Source of the DNA: Flavobacteriales bacterium UBA3477
Lineage (GTDB): Bacteria; Bacteroidota; Bacteroidia; Flavobacteriales; Schleiferiaceae
Assembly (NCBI GenBank): GCA_002378005.1
Contig: DFQY01000020.1
Span: forward strand, 14,478 to 78,477
DNA length: 64,000 nt
Direction: 5' to 3'
The notes under the pieces were generated by a model that saw nothing but the letters and a program-made list of their open reading frames with translations, did not search any database and was not told the origin of the DNA. Positions 48,529 to 57,552 of the stretch are shown one piece after another. Positions within the stretch are counted from its first letter, which is position 1; every line of letters starts with the position of its first letter. Both the position numbers and the translations under genes were made by a program.

Positions 48529-49707
48529 TTACAATCGCTCGATCACCATGGCCGATGCTCCGCCGCCACCATTACAAATGGCAGCTGCACCAATGGTACC
48601 GCGGTTTTGCTCCAGCACGGAAATCAATGTGGTCACGATGCGAGCCCCTGAGGCACCCAGCGGATGGCCTAAGCTCACTGCGCCACCGTTGACATTGACT
48701 TTCGCTGCGTCCAGACCTAGTAGGTCCGTATTAGCTAATCCTACCACAGAGAAGGCTTCATTAAACTCGAAATAATCTACTTGATCCAATGTTTTACCTG
48801 CCTTGGCCATAGCCTTTGGGAGTGCCTTGGCCGGAGCCGTAGTAAACCATTCTGGCTCCTGCGCTGCATCGGCATATCCGATAATTTTTGCCACAGGTTT
48901 TAGACCCAATTCCGCTGCCTTTTCAGCACTCATTAGCACCAATGCCGCTGCACCATCGTTCAAGGTTGAGGCATTGGCCGCCGTTATAGTGCCGTCTTTC
49001 TTAAACACAGGACGCAGCTGAGGAACCTTCTCCACGTTCACCTTGGTATATTCTTCATCGCGATCAAAAGCCACAGGGTCGCCTTTGCGTTGCGGAATTA
49101 TTACAGGTACCACTTCATTATCAAATTTCCCTGCATCCCAAGCTGCAGCACTGCGCTTGTAGCTTTCAAGAGCGAAATCATCTTGTGCTTCGCGGGAATA
49201 GTGGTGCTCACTCGCACACAACTCTGCACACAATCCCATGTGTTGTGCATTGTAGACATCCGTTAGGCCGTCCTTTACTAAGCCGTCGACCATGGCAATA
49301 TCCCCCAACTTAACGCCGTTACGGCTGCTAGGGAGGTAGTGGGGTACAGCACTCATATTTTCCATGCCGCCTGCTACAATGATCTCTGCATCGCCGGCCT
49401 TAATGGCTTGCGCTGCCATCATCACAGCCTTCATTCCTGAAGAACATACCTTGTTGATGGTGGTGGCAGGTACAGTGCTACTGATGCCGGCAAAAATTGC
49501 GGCTTGACGCGCTGGAGCCTGTCCTACATTGGCTTGAAGGACATTGCCCATATATACTTCATCTACGTGATCCGGTGAGATTCCTGCTTTTTCAAGAGCT
49601 CCGCTGATGGCGGCAGCCCCAATTCTAGGAGCGGGAAGGGTGCTTAGTGCACCGCCGAAGCTGCCCATAGGTGTTCTGGCAGCACTGACGATTACGACTT
49701 CTTTCAT
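48529..49707 (-). CDS. Acetyl-CoA C-acetyltransferase (thiolase)
   Basis: A 392-residue thiolase from ATG 49707 (MKEVVIVSAARTPMGSFGG); the frame is open upstream to 49821 but only the 49707 start gives the family N-terminus. Active-site Cys88 (NKVCSSGMKAV), His348 (GHPLGASGARI) and Cys378 (CNGGGGASAMV) are all present. It condenses or cleaves acetyl-CoA units in fatty-acid or amino-acid degradation or mevalonate supply. It is monocistronic with its own terminator. Confidence 0.95.
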   Translation of the reverse strand: MKEVVIVSAARTPMGSFGGALSTLPAPRIGAAAISGALEKAGISPDHVDEVYMGNVLQANVGQAPARQAAIFAGISSTVPATTINKVCSSGMKAVMMAAQAIKAGDAEIIVAGGMENMSAVPHYLPSSRNGVKLGDIAMVDGLVKDGLTDVYNAQHMGLCAELCASEHHYSREAQDDFALESYKRSAAAWDAGKFDNEVVPVIIPQRKGDPVAFDRDEEYTKVNVEKVPQLRPVFKKDGTITAANASTLNDGAAALVLMSAEKAAELGLKPVAKIIGYADAAQEPEWFTTAPAKALPKAMAKAGKTLDQVDYFEFNEAFSVVGLANTDLLGLDAAKVNVNGGAVSLGHPLGASGARIVTTLISVLEQNRGTIGAAAICNGGGGASAMVIERL

Positions 49708-49788
49708 GTTCTGGTGTTTGATATTTAGGTTCTTGTCAAAAGACCCTACGAAACTACTAAATTGGTCCCTAGAAAAGAACAAAGTCAG

Positions 49789-51711
49789 ATGAAAGGATTG
49801 GATTGGCTTCAAAGTCGCCAAAAGTGGGCATATTTTGCAGTAGTAGGCGCTGTGAGCACTGCATTGATCTTCCTAAGCATTCCTTTCAAGGCCCAATTCC
49901 AATACGAATACCGCCTGGGACAAATATGGTTGTCGGACGATTTAATATCCCCTATTGATTTTTCTCTGCCAAAGTCAGAAGAGGAGTACTTTGAAGACAG
50001 ACAGGAATTGTATCAAAGTTGTGACTTTTACTATGATTATTCTTACCAAATTGAGAATTGGAAAAAAGATTTAGGTTCATTCATTAAAGATGATGGCGTA
50101 TTTGTTGAATGGCAGGAAAAAGGTGTAATTGGAATCATACCTAATGATAAACATTTGACTTTTTTTAGTGATGGAGGTTCATTGGATGTTTCAGAGGCGA
50201 TTACACCGAGTACAATAAAAGCTAAATATGGTTTACCAGATACACTCATAATTGAACCTACCTTGAAAATTTCTTCCGCAAAGGTAGATTCTGCCCTATT
50301 GTATAGAGCATCGGCTCTTACGATGAGCAAAGGGTTTGTGACTAGAGGTACTCCAATCATCATTCGCGGGGCGGCGGTGACTCAAGAAAAATTCAATGTT
50401 TTAAAGGCTCTTGAGGCAAACTTCGATGGGCGAGATTCGGAAATTAATTTGATTAGCAGAACAGGTGCATTAATATACATTCTATTAATCATCGTAGCCA
50501 TTGCATTTTATCTGAATCAATATGATCCCCAAGTCCTAGCGCACAGTTCGAGCCTCAACCTTTACATGTTCGTTATTGCTCTTGCCGCCATTGCTACCTT
50601 GTGGTCGGACTCCATATCGTTTCTCAATCCTTTCGTCGTCCCACTCGTAATCCTACCGGTGCTTCTTCGAAGTTTCTTCAACGATCGCCTCGCCCTAGTG
50701 TCCCACGTGCTACTCCTGTTGCTCGTTGCCCCATTTTTAAGCGGTGCTGTACATTTTATGGTGGTCCAATTCGCCGCTGGCCTCATCACCCTCTTCAATA
50801 TCCGAGGCATTTACAAAAGGACTCAGCTCTTCCAAAGTACCCTGATCATCATGGCCGTTGTGATTGTCGCCCACATCAGTATCTACCTTATCCGACAAAT
50901 GGAGTGGAGCACCGAGGCCATTCAACCCCTAGTGTCCTCACTCATAGGCGTCATTGTGTTGCTGTTCATCTTTCCTCTGATTTACTTCTTCGAGCGCTCC
51001 TTCCGAGTGGTTTCGGACCTCACGCTCCTCGAACTTAGTGATACCAACAACCCGCTGCTAAAGCGTCTATCCAAGGAAGCGCCGGGTACGTTCCAGCACA
51101 CGATGCAGGTGGCGAATTTGGCGGAGTACGCGACGGAATTGGTAGGAGGGAATACTTTATTGGTGCGTACTGGCGCCCTGTACCACGATATCGGAAAAAT
51201 CGTCAATCCTCAATATTTCACGGAAAACCAAACTTCGACCGCTTCGCCACACGATGAGCTGAGTTACCTTGAAAGTGCCGAGATCATTATCGGGCACGTG
51301 GCGGATGGGATAGAATTGGCCAAAAAACAGCGTCTTCCTGATATTGTCGTGGATTTTATTCGCACGCATCATGGGACTTCGCGTGTGGAGTATTTCTACC
51401 GCAAGTTCAAAGAGGACCATCCGGACGCCAGCCAGTTCGAGTCTTTCCAATACCCGGGTCCAAAGCCGTTTTCAAAGGAGACGGCCATTGTGATGATGTC
51501 AGATGCAGTCGAGGCCTCGACGCGCAGTTTGCCGGAAAAAACACAGTCCAATCTCAATGAAATGATCGATAAAGTCATTGATCATCAGCTTACTACCGGT
51601 CAATACGATAACGCTGACATCACCTTGAAGGACATCAACACTATTAAAGAGGCCTTCAAGAAATTTATGCGTGGGGTGTATCACGTGCGCATTGAATATC
51701 CCAAGGAATAG
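49789..51711 (+). CDS. PgpH-type c-di-AMP phosphodiesterase (7TM receptor with HD domain)
   Basis: A 640-residue protein (ATG 49789; a TTG nine codons upstream is possible). It has a first membrane segment, an extracytoplasmic sensor domain (about residues 45-225), then seven membrane helices (about 230-410) and a C-terminal HD domain with FQHTMQVANLAEYATELVGG, ALYHDIGKI and IRTHHGTSRVEYFYR. In the PgpH family this HD domain cleaves the second messenger c-di-AMP to pApA. The sensor domain is much richer in AT than the rest, which suggests replacement of that segment by recombination (see findings). No terminator is visible after it. Confidence 0.88.
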   Translation: MKGLDWLQSRQKWAYFAVVGAVSTALIFLSIPFKAQFQYEYRLGQIWLSDDLISPIDFSLPKSEEEYFEDRQELYQSCDFYYDYSYQIENWKKDLGSFIKDDGVFVEWQEKGVIGIIPNDKHLTFFSDGGSLDVSEAITPSTIKAKYGLPDTLIIEPTLKISSAKVDSALLYRASALTMSKGFVTRGTPIIIRGAAVTQEKFNVLKALEANFDGRDSEINLISRTGALIYILLIIVAIAFYLNQYDPQVLAHSSSLNLYMFVIALAAIATLWSDSISFLNPFVVPLVILPVLLRSFFNDRLALVSHVLLLLLVAPFLSGAVHFMVVQFAAGLITLFNIRGIYKRTQLFQSTLIIMAVVIVAHISIYLIRQMEWSTEAIQPLVSSLIGVIVLLFIFPLIYFFERSFRVVSDLTLLELSDTNNPLLKRLSKEAPGTFQHTMQVANLAEYATELVGGNTLLVRTGALYHDIGKIVNPQYFTENQTSTASPHDELSYLESAEIIIGHVADGIELAKKQRLPDIVVDFIRTHHGTSRVEYFYRKFKEDHPDASQFESFQYPGPKPFSKETAIVMMSDAVEASTRSLPEKTQSNLNEMIDKVIDHQLTTGQYDNADITLKDINTIKEAFKKFMRGVYHVRIEYPKE

Positions 51712-51833
51712 GAGGGGTGGTATTATGTTTAGGTTTAATGTGTTATAACCTGGGGGTATGGTGATATAGTACATGTTTCGGGACAGGATAAAAATTATTT
51801 CGATTTTTCTTGTGATAAATTCACATCGTACCC

Positions 51834-51864
51834 TTGCGCAAATAGATTTTACGGCTAAATTTGC
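51834..51864 (+). promoter_or_regulatory. Promoter of the Ser/Pro/Arg tRNA cluster
   Basis: TTG (51834-51836), a 20-nt spacer and TAAATTTG (51857-51864) fit the Bacteroidota consensus, 11 nt before the first tRNA. Confidence 0.75.
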
Positions 51865-51875
51865 GCTCCCTAACG

Positions 51876-51958
51876 GAAAGGTGGCAGAGTGGTAATGCAG
51901 CAGCCTGCTAAGCTGTGGTCGCGATAGCGTCCCCTGGGTTCGAGTCCCAGTCTTTCCG
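51876..51958 (+). tRNA. tRNA-Ser(GCT)
   Basis: An 83-nt class II tRNA: acceptor GGAAAGG/TCTTTCC with one G-U pair, anticodon loop CTGCTAA (GCT) in stem GCAGC/GCTGT, a long variable arm, T loop TTCGAGT. No CCA is encoded. It reads AGC and AGT codons. First of three tRNAs in a row. Confidence 0.93.
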
Positions 51959-51982
51959 CGAAGAGAAGTTCATTACTATGTT

Positions 51983-52055
<73 letters not shown>

Positions 52056-52083
52056 CAACTTCTTCTCCTCACCTTATGGGTTT

Positions 52084-52157
52084 GGACTCGTAGCTCAGCT
52101 GGATAGAGCATCTGCCTTCTAAGCAGACGGTCGCAGGTTCGAGTCCTGCCGGGTTCA
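52084..52157 (+). tRNA. tRNA-Arg(TCT)
   Basis: A 74-nt tRNA: acceptor GGACTCG/CGGGTTC with two G-U pairs, D arm AGCTCAGCTGGATAGAGC, anticodon stem TCTGC/GCAGA with loop CTTCTAA (TCT), T loop TTCGAGT. It reads AGA and AGG codons. Confidence 0.94.
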
Positions 52158-52173
52158 CGAGAAAAAGCAGTAC

Positions 52174-52205
52174 AACCCCGACGCGGTAACGCGTCGGGGT
52201 TTTTG
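52174..52205 (+). terminator. Terminator of the tRNA cluster
   Basis: A perfect 12-bp stem AACCCCGACGCG/CGCGTCGGGGTT with loop GTAA and a T-run. The following 157 nt up to the next promoter hold nothing I can recognise. Confidence 0.95.
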
Positions 52206-52362
52206 TTTTCGTGCATGCAGTGAATAAATCTGAGCTACTGTTAAGCCCTCGTACATCAACTATTACTTGTCTTTTTCCCTTAGAACAATGGGAATAAACG
52301 GACTTCTGTTGGCAGTGATTTTAAGAAACTACGGCCTTGTTTTCCAAAGTTTTCATTCACAT

Positions 52363-52392
52363 TTGCTAAAGACAAAAGAAATCTTATATTTG
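52363..52392 (+). promoter_or_regulatory. Promoter of the large T9SS protein gene
   Basis: TTG (52363-52365, in a TTTG), a 19-nt spacer and TATATTTG (52385-52392) match the consensus exactly, 22 nt before the ATG. Confidence 0.8.
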
Positions 52393-52414
52393 AATCACTT
52401 CTAAATTATTCCTT

Positions 52415-55400
52415 ATGAAAAAATTATTACTCGCTTTCCTTTCAGTTTTTGCTTTCACAGGAGTTCAAGCGCAGTGTACTTACACCTTGACACTTGAAGA
52501 TTCCTGGGGCGACGGCTGGAATGGGAACACAATGAATGTATGGATTAATGGTACGACCACAACCTATGGTCAGACTTTTACCAGTGGATCCATTCAGACT
52601 CACACAATTACCGCTGCTGCTGGTGATAGTGTCGCGTTTATTTGGCTTGCTGGAGGATTATACCAAAATGAATGTTCATTTAGGGTTGACGATTCAGGTG
52701 GTAATCTCCTTCACCAATCCGGAACTGGATCTACAATGATTGCTGGGGCAGTAGAGTACGGAACTAGTTGCTCAGCTCCTTCTTGTGACTGGCAGTTGAC
52801 CTTGCTCGATTCGTGGGGTGATGGTTGGAACGGTAATACTGTGGATTTATATGTCAATGGTGTCACTACATCACATGGATCTTTGTTCATAACAGGTTCT
52901 ACATTTGTAATTCCAGTGACAATTAATTCTGGTGATAGTGTCGCTGTAATTTGGCAAGGAGGCGGATTATACGCAAGTGAATGTAGCTACGAACTAGCTG
53001 ATAATAATGGAGGTGTTGTTTACACTTCAGGCGCTGGTAATACGATGACTGTTGGTGTTGTTGATTACGGTACATCAGCGGCGTGTATCACGGGCCCCAA
53101 CCCATGTTTAGTATCCACGTTCCCGTTCACCGAGGACTTTGAAGGTTGGGCAGGAACTGTCCCTTCATGTTGGTCAGGAATCAAAACTTCAACCTCTGGG
53201 TTTGGATGGACTTGGGATCAAAATGGAACGGGGTCATCTAATACGGGACCTTCTTCTGGAAATTCTGGAGACTGGTATGTATATCTAGAAACTTCTTTTG
53301 GCTTTGGTAGTTTCTCTTCAATGGAACTACCTCCTTTTGATTTGACATCAGTAACTAACCCGCAACTCAGATTTTATTACCACATGTATGGGGCAGCTAT
53401 GGGAACTATGTCTGTAGAAGTGTCAACAGACAACAAGGTTACCTGGACTACGGTTTGGAGTAAAAGCGGAGCGGAGCAGACTGATGAACTAGATCCGTAT
53501 ACTCTTGATTCAGTGAATTTGGTTGGATATGGAACATCTGAAACATGGATAAGATTTGTCGGTGGAGGTCATACTTCTTTTACAAGCGATATGGCTGTTG
53601 ACGATATTTATGTTGGTGATGGTCCGTTATGTCCAGGCTCTGGAGGGGTTGCCATTTCAAATGTGACGGGCAATGCGGCTACTGTTTCTTGGACTAGTCT
53701 TGCAACTGATCACAAGGTTGAATACGGCCCAACAGGATTTACGCAAGGTACAGGTACTCAGGTTTCCCCTGCAACAAGTCCGGTAACACTGACAGGTCTT
53801 CAGGGAAGTACAACGTACGACGTTTACATCCAAGATAGTTGTTCTGCAACTAGTGTCGTTTGGGTTGGACCTTATTCATTTACAACGTTACAATCCATTA
53901 TGGCGTTGCCGTATTATGAAGGTTTTGAATCTGGTACTGGTGATTGGTTAGTTAGTGGAACCAACTCAACATGGGAACATGGCACACCTATTGGGACTGT
54001 GATTTCTGGAGCATCACAAGGATCCAAAGCTTGGGTAACCAACCTTGACGGTGTGTACAACAATAGCGAAAACAGTACTTTGACGACTCCATATTTTGAT
54101 AACTCATCAGGTACTTTCGATGTTGTTTATGAATTCGATATGGCCCTTGCCACTGAAAATAACTTTGATGAGACTTGGGTAGAGTATTCCTTCAATGATA
54201 CGCTTTGGACTAAGTTAACGGCAGGAGCTATTTCTGAAAATTGGTACAATGATCTTGGCAACCAATGGTGGGAAGGTGATTCTGATCCAAGTTGGACGAA
54301 AAGATTAGCCGTGATACCAAATTCGGCTGGTGAAGTGGTCCACATCAGACATCAATTCTCATCTGATGGTTCAGTTCAGCGCGAAGGTATAGGATTGGAT
54401 GAAGTGAATGCCTATGAAATTCCATGTGAATTCCCAGTGCAAGATCTTGTTCTCAGCAATGTTACATCATCATCTTTTGATGTGTCATGGACGTCGAATG
54501 CATCATCTTGGGAAATCGAGTCCGGACCTGTTGGATTTGGTCAAGCAACGGGTGTTGGAACTATTACCCCTTACACTACCGATAGTATAACGATAAGTAT
54601 TAATGCTTGTGATTCTATTGATATCTATATTCGTGCTACTTGTGGTGCTACCAATGGTGATTGGGTTGGCCCTATTACAGTTGGAGCACTGTGTGAATAT
54701 GATGTCAAAATGAACCATCTATATGTAGATGTTAATACTTGTGGTGATTCAGCGACTGCGGTTTATGCGGTAGTAGAGAATAAAGGTATGTTCGATGCTA
54801 TTGGATTCCCAGTTAATACTGACGTGTCAGGGGGTTTAACGGCAACATTGACAGCGACCTACACGGATACGCTTTCTGTTGGTGAATCTGATTCAATAAT
54901 GGTCGGTACATTTAATAGCTATAATGGAGCAGTAGGAGTCAATATTGTTGGATACTCAGCTCTTCCTAACGACCAATATGGAACGAATGATTCTATTTCA
55001 ATCAGTAACGTAGGTTACATTGGACCAGCGCCATTAGTTCAAGCTAATGATACCATTTGTACTACGGATGCATTCGGTGTGCTATACGCAGAACCGATCG
55101 CAGGACTACGTTACGGTTGGTATGCGAGTCCAACCGATACAGTTCCGACTCACATTGGTGATTCCTTGATTGTCAACAATCCAGGACAATTGACATGGTA
55201 TCTGGGGTATGAAGATCCTCTTGCATACACTGAAACTTTCTTTGCTGCAAATAATGGTGGTTCATACGGAAATGCATTTAGCGTGTTGCCAACTTCAACG
55301 CTAGTAATTAACGCCTTTGATATAAATACTAGTGCGGCTGCGGGTAGTAACATAAATGTCTACGTTGAGTATCTACTTGATACTGTGGATGCTTTAAATA

Positions 55401-56245
55401 ACGCTGCTGCTACTGGATGGATAGTTCACGATACTATTTCGGTTGTAGCGAGTGGTTACCAAAATCCGACAAACGTTCCGCTAAGCGCACCATTGGTTTT
55501 GCCTGCGAATCAAATGTCTGGTTTACGCATAGGGTCATCTTCCGGATTATCATATACTAATGGAACCGCTGTTGGTACGCCATTGGTAACGGATTCAAAA
55601 ATGACCATTTATCAAGGATGGGGATTGACTGGTAGCTTTAATCCACGTAATTGGAACGGACGTATTTACTACGACGCTGGCGTTGCTTGTTCTGACTCTT
55701 TGGTACCAGTATCTGTAGAATACTACAGCGATACAGCCCAAGCCGACTTCACATTTACTATGGGTGCTGATGGATACACCGTATTCTTCGATGCATCAAA
55801 TTCTGTAGGTAATGTATTCACTTGGGACTTTGGTGACGGAACTACAGGTTCTGGTGATACGATTACTCACGCATTCGCAGATTCAGTTGATGTTTACGCT
55901 ATCTGTTTGTTTGTGGATGATACAGTTTGTATGACGTCAGATTTGTATTGTGATGGATTGGTAACTACGGTTGGTATTGATGAAGGAAGTATCTCTAGCG
56001 ACATCGATATTTATCCAAACCCGACCTCTGGTCATTTTAATGTTGAATTCATCACATCTGAAATTTCAGAATACAACATTGAAATCATTGATATAACTGG
56101 ACGTGTCGTCTCAAGTAAAGTTGGTAATTCAACGTTGGGATCTAATGCTGTTCAATTTGACTTAAAACTTCCAGATGGGGTTTACATGTTAAGAATTAAC
56201 TTGAATGGTAATGTTGCTCATTCAAGATTGGTAATTGGCAGTTAA
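52415..56245 (+). CDS. Large multidomain secreted protein with T9SS type A signal
   Basis: A 1276-residue protein with signal peptide (ending GVQAQC). Two tandem N-terminal modules each contain DSWGDGWNGN (about residues 28 and 131). These are followed by a MAM/jelly-roll-like domain (FTEDFEGWAGTVPSCWSG), a fibronectin III-like domain (NVTGNAATVSWTSLATDHKV), a second jelly-roll (YYEGFESGTGDWLV), a second fibronectin III-like domain (NVTSSSFDVSWTSNASSWEI), CARDB-like segments and a PKD domain (FTWDFGDGTTGSGDTITHAF). The final YPNPTSGHFNVEF...GVYMLRIN is the sorting signal. It is probably an adhesin or matrix protein on the cell surface. The gene is AT-richer than its neighbours, as surface-protein genes often are. 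Confidence 0.85.
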   Translation: MKKLLLAFLSVFAFTGVQAQCTYTLTLEDSWGDGWNGNTMNVWINGTTTTYGQTFTSGSIQTHTITAAAGDSVAFIWLAGGLYQNECSFRVDDSGGNLLHQSGTGSTMIAGAVEYGTSCSAPSCDWQLTLLDSWGDGWNGNTVDLYVNGVTTSHGSLFITGSTFVIPVTINSGDSVAVIWQGGGLYASECSYELADNNGGVVYTSGAGNTMTVGVVDYGTSAACITGPNPCLVSTFPFTEDFEGWAGTVPSCWSGIKTSTSGFGWTWDQNGTGSSNTGPSSGNSGDWYVYLETSFGFGSFSSMELPPFDLTSVTNPQLRFYYHMYGAAMGTMSVEVSTDNKVTWTTVWSKSGAEQTDELDPYTLDSVNLVGYGTSETWIRFVGGGHTSFTSDMAVDDIYVGDGPLCPGSGGVAISNVTGNAATVSWTSLATDHKVEYGPTGFTQGTGTQVSPATSPVTLTGLQGSTTYDVYIQDSCSATSVVWVGPYSFTTLQSIMALPYYEGFESGTGDWLVSGTNSTWEHGTPIGTVISGASQGSKAWVTNLDGVYNNSENSTLTTPYFDNSSGTFDVVYEFDMALATENNFDETWVEYSFNDTLWTKLTAGAISENWYNDLGNQWWEGDSDPSWTKRLAVIPNSAGEVVHIRHQFSSDGSVQREGIGLDEVNAYEIPCEFPVQDLVLSNVTSSSFDVSWTSNASSWEIESGPVGFGQATGVGTITPYTTDSITISINACDSIDIYIRATCGATNGDWVGPITVGALCEYDVKMNHLYVDVNTCGDSATAVYAVVENKGMFDAIGFPVNTDVSGGLTATLTATYTDTLSVGESDSIMVGTFNSYNGAVGVNIVGYSALPNDQYGTNDSISISNVGYIGPAPLVQANDTICTTDAFGVLYAEPIAGLRYGWYASPTDTVPTHIGDSLIVNNPGQLTWYLGYEDPLAYTETFFAANNGGSYGNAFSVLPTSTLVINAFDINTSAAAGSNINVYVEYLLDTVDALNNAAATGWIVHDTISVVASGYQNPTNVPLSAPLVLPANQMSGLRIGSSSGLSYTNGTAVGTPLVTDSKMTIYQGWGLTGSFNPRNWNGRIYYDAGVACSDSLVPVSVEYYSDTAQADFTFTMGADGYTVFFDASNSVGNVFTWDFGDGTTGSGDTITHAFADSVDVYAICLFVDDTVCMTSDLYCDGLVTTVGIDEGSISSDIDIYPNPTSGHFNVEFITSEISEYNIEIIDITGRVVSSKVGNSTLGSNAVQFDLKLPDGVYMLRINLNGNVAHSRLVIGS

Positions 56246-56267
56246 TGAACCTTTAAATGGTAATATA

Positions 56268-56296
56268 AACCCCGGCCATCGGCCGGGGTTTTTTTT
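56268..56296 (+). terminator. Terminator of the T9SS gene, abutting the next start codon
   Basis: A perfect 10-bp stem AACCCCGGCC/GGCCGGGGTT with loop ATC and a T-run to 56296. The Smr gene's ATG begins at 56297. Confidence 0.92.
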
Positions 56297-56809
56297 ATGA
56301 TGGAATTCAAAGTTGGCAATCGCGTAAAATTTAAAGATGCTTCAGGAGAAGGGCAGGTGGTGAAGATCATCGGTTCTGAAATCTGGGTGGAAGACGGCTT
56401 TGGTTTTGATCGGCCGTACGAAGCGTTTGAACTGCTCTTAAAAGAGGAAGTGATGGACGTGGGGCACGTGCCGGTGAAGGATAAGCCTTTAGCGAAATCA
56501 GGCCCAGCACAACAACAGGTAGATCGGTTAATTATTGATCTCCACAGCCATGAATTACTGGAATCTACCCAAGGAATGAGACGTTACGATATACTGAACC
56601 ATCAAATTCAACGTGCGGCAGATACCATTTATGAGGCTCGACGGCGCAATATTTCAAAGGTGCTGATCATTCATGGCAAGGGCAAGGGGCGTCTCCAAGA
56701 GGAAGTACACAATTTGCTCAGACGAATAGGTGGCAATGAATTCTACTTCGCGGATTTTACCGAAGGTGGATATGGTGCCACGGAAGTTCGTTTAATGGGC
56801 CGTGCGTAG
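56297..56809 (+). CDS. Smr-domain protein (MutS2 C-terminus-like)
   Basis: A 170-residue protein with an N-terminal SH3-like segment (VGNRVKFKDASGEGQVVKI) and a C-terminal Smr domain with IDLHSHEL (LDLHG-type motif) and VLIIHGKGKGRLQEEVHNLL (HGxGxG motif). Smr domains nick or bind branched DNA, or cleave RNA in ribosome rescue; this short form is frequent in Bacteroidota with the layout of a DUF2027 protein. Its start codons (56297 and 56300) come directly after a terminator T-run, leaving no room for an ordinary leader. It is followed by rnpB. Confidence 0.85.
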   Translation: MMEFKVGNRVKFKDASGEGQVVKIIGSEIWVEDGFGFDRPYEAFELLLKEEVMDVGHVPVKDKPLAKSGPAQQQVDRLIIDLHSHELLESTQGMRRYDILNHQIQRAADTIYEARRRNISKVLIIHGKGKGRLQEEVHNLLRRIGGNEFYFADFTEGGYGATEVRLMGRA

Positions 56810-56817
56810 TATTTTTG
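56810..56817 (+). promoter_or_regulatory. Likely -7 element of rnpB
   Basis: TATTTTTG matches TAnnTTTG and places transcription start near 56824, just ahead of the P1 helix of RNase P RNA. Confidence 0.5.
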
Positions 56818-56830
56818 CACCCGTTCTTTA

Positions 56831-57215
56831 CATTATTGAGTTTAAACATTGGGCGTGCCTTATCGCTTCTAAGGAAGAGGAAAGTCCGGACAGCATAGGG
56901 AAGTGTGCTTCCTAACAGGAAGGCCCTGCTTGCAGGGACAGCTAGTGCAACAGAGAGAAGACCGCCTTCGGGTAAGGGTGAAAGGGTGGAGTAAGAGCCC
57001 ACCGCGTTTTGGGTGATCAAGACGGCATGGTAAACCTCACACGCTGAAATGTCATGTATATCGCGTTCCTTCGGGACTGGGCGTCCCGTCTAGAGCTTGC
57101 TGCGCGAGGGGTAGGCAGATGGATCCTAACCGTGAGGTTAGGGCTAGATAAATGATAAGGGCCCGCAAGGGTACAGAATCCGGCTTATATCGCCTGATGT
57201 TTGAACTTAGTAATG
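56831..57215 (+). ncRNA. rnpB: RNase P RNA, bacterial class A
   Basis: The conserved core elements GAGGAAAGTCCGGAC near the 5' end and ACAGAATCCGGCTTAT near the 3' end identify RNase P RNA, the catalytic RNA that trims tRNA 5' ends. Between them lie CACCGCGTTT-like CR elements and paired P-helices, including a GTAAACC region. I set the ends by the P1 helix: 56831-56855 pairs with 57191-57215 over 25 consecutive positions, five of them G-U. The core alone would be 56848-57198. The last three bases are also the ATG of the small ORF that follows. Confidence 0.95.
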
Positions 57216-57446
57216 CAAAAGGCGTTAAACGATACTAAACACATCACTTTGGGCTTCAGACAAAAAATAACCCCTCCATTCATTTCGAAATCAGTGGCGG
57301 TATTTCGTGAGAAGGGTTTTAAGGCAGGATTGAAATCTTTGGGTTGGAAGACCCTGGCAGCCATTTTTGTATTCTATTTGGTCAGAGATGTGATCATCTA
57401 CATCCTCATCCCTTATTTCGTAGCGAAGGGGGTCTTCGGATTCTAA
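57213..57446 (+). CDS. Small predicted membrane protein
   Basis: A 77-residue protein from ATG 57213: a hydrophilic, basic N-terminal half (RQKITPPFISKSVAVFREKG) and one hydrophobic membrane segment (LAAIFVFYLVRDVIIYILIP). I do not recognise the family. The start codon lies in the P1 helix of RNase P RNA, and no promoter is seen between, so its expression would require transcription through rnpB. Its 3' end is followed by a convergent hairpin. Reasonable hydrophobicity and lack of internal stops support a real gene, but it may be unexpressed. Confidence 0.5.
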   Translation: MQKALNDTKHITLGFRQKITPPFISKSVAVFREKGFKAGLKSLGWKTLAAIFVFYLVRDVIIYILIPYFVAKGVFGF

Positions 57447-57504
57447 GTACGCAGTTATCGACAAATTCTGGGTTTTGTAACAATCCGGATAAGGACAAAA
57501 AAGA

Positions 57505-57528
57505 AACCCCAGCTTTTCAGCCGGGGTT
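57505..57528. terminator. Terminator between convergent genes
   Basis: The stem AACCCC/GGGGTT with an inner GC/GC pair lies 25 nt downstream of trxB on the minus strand; A-rich sequence on its left gives a U-tract in that direction. Confidence 0.65.
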
Positions 57529-57552
57529 ATTATCATAACACAATTATTAGGC

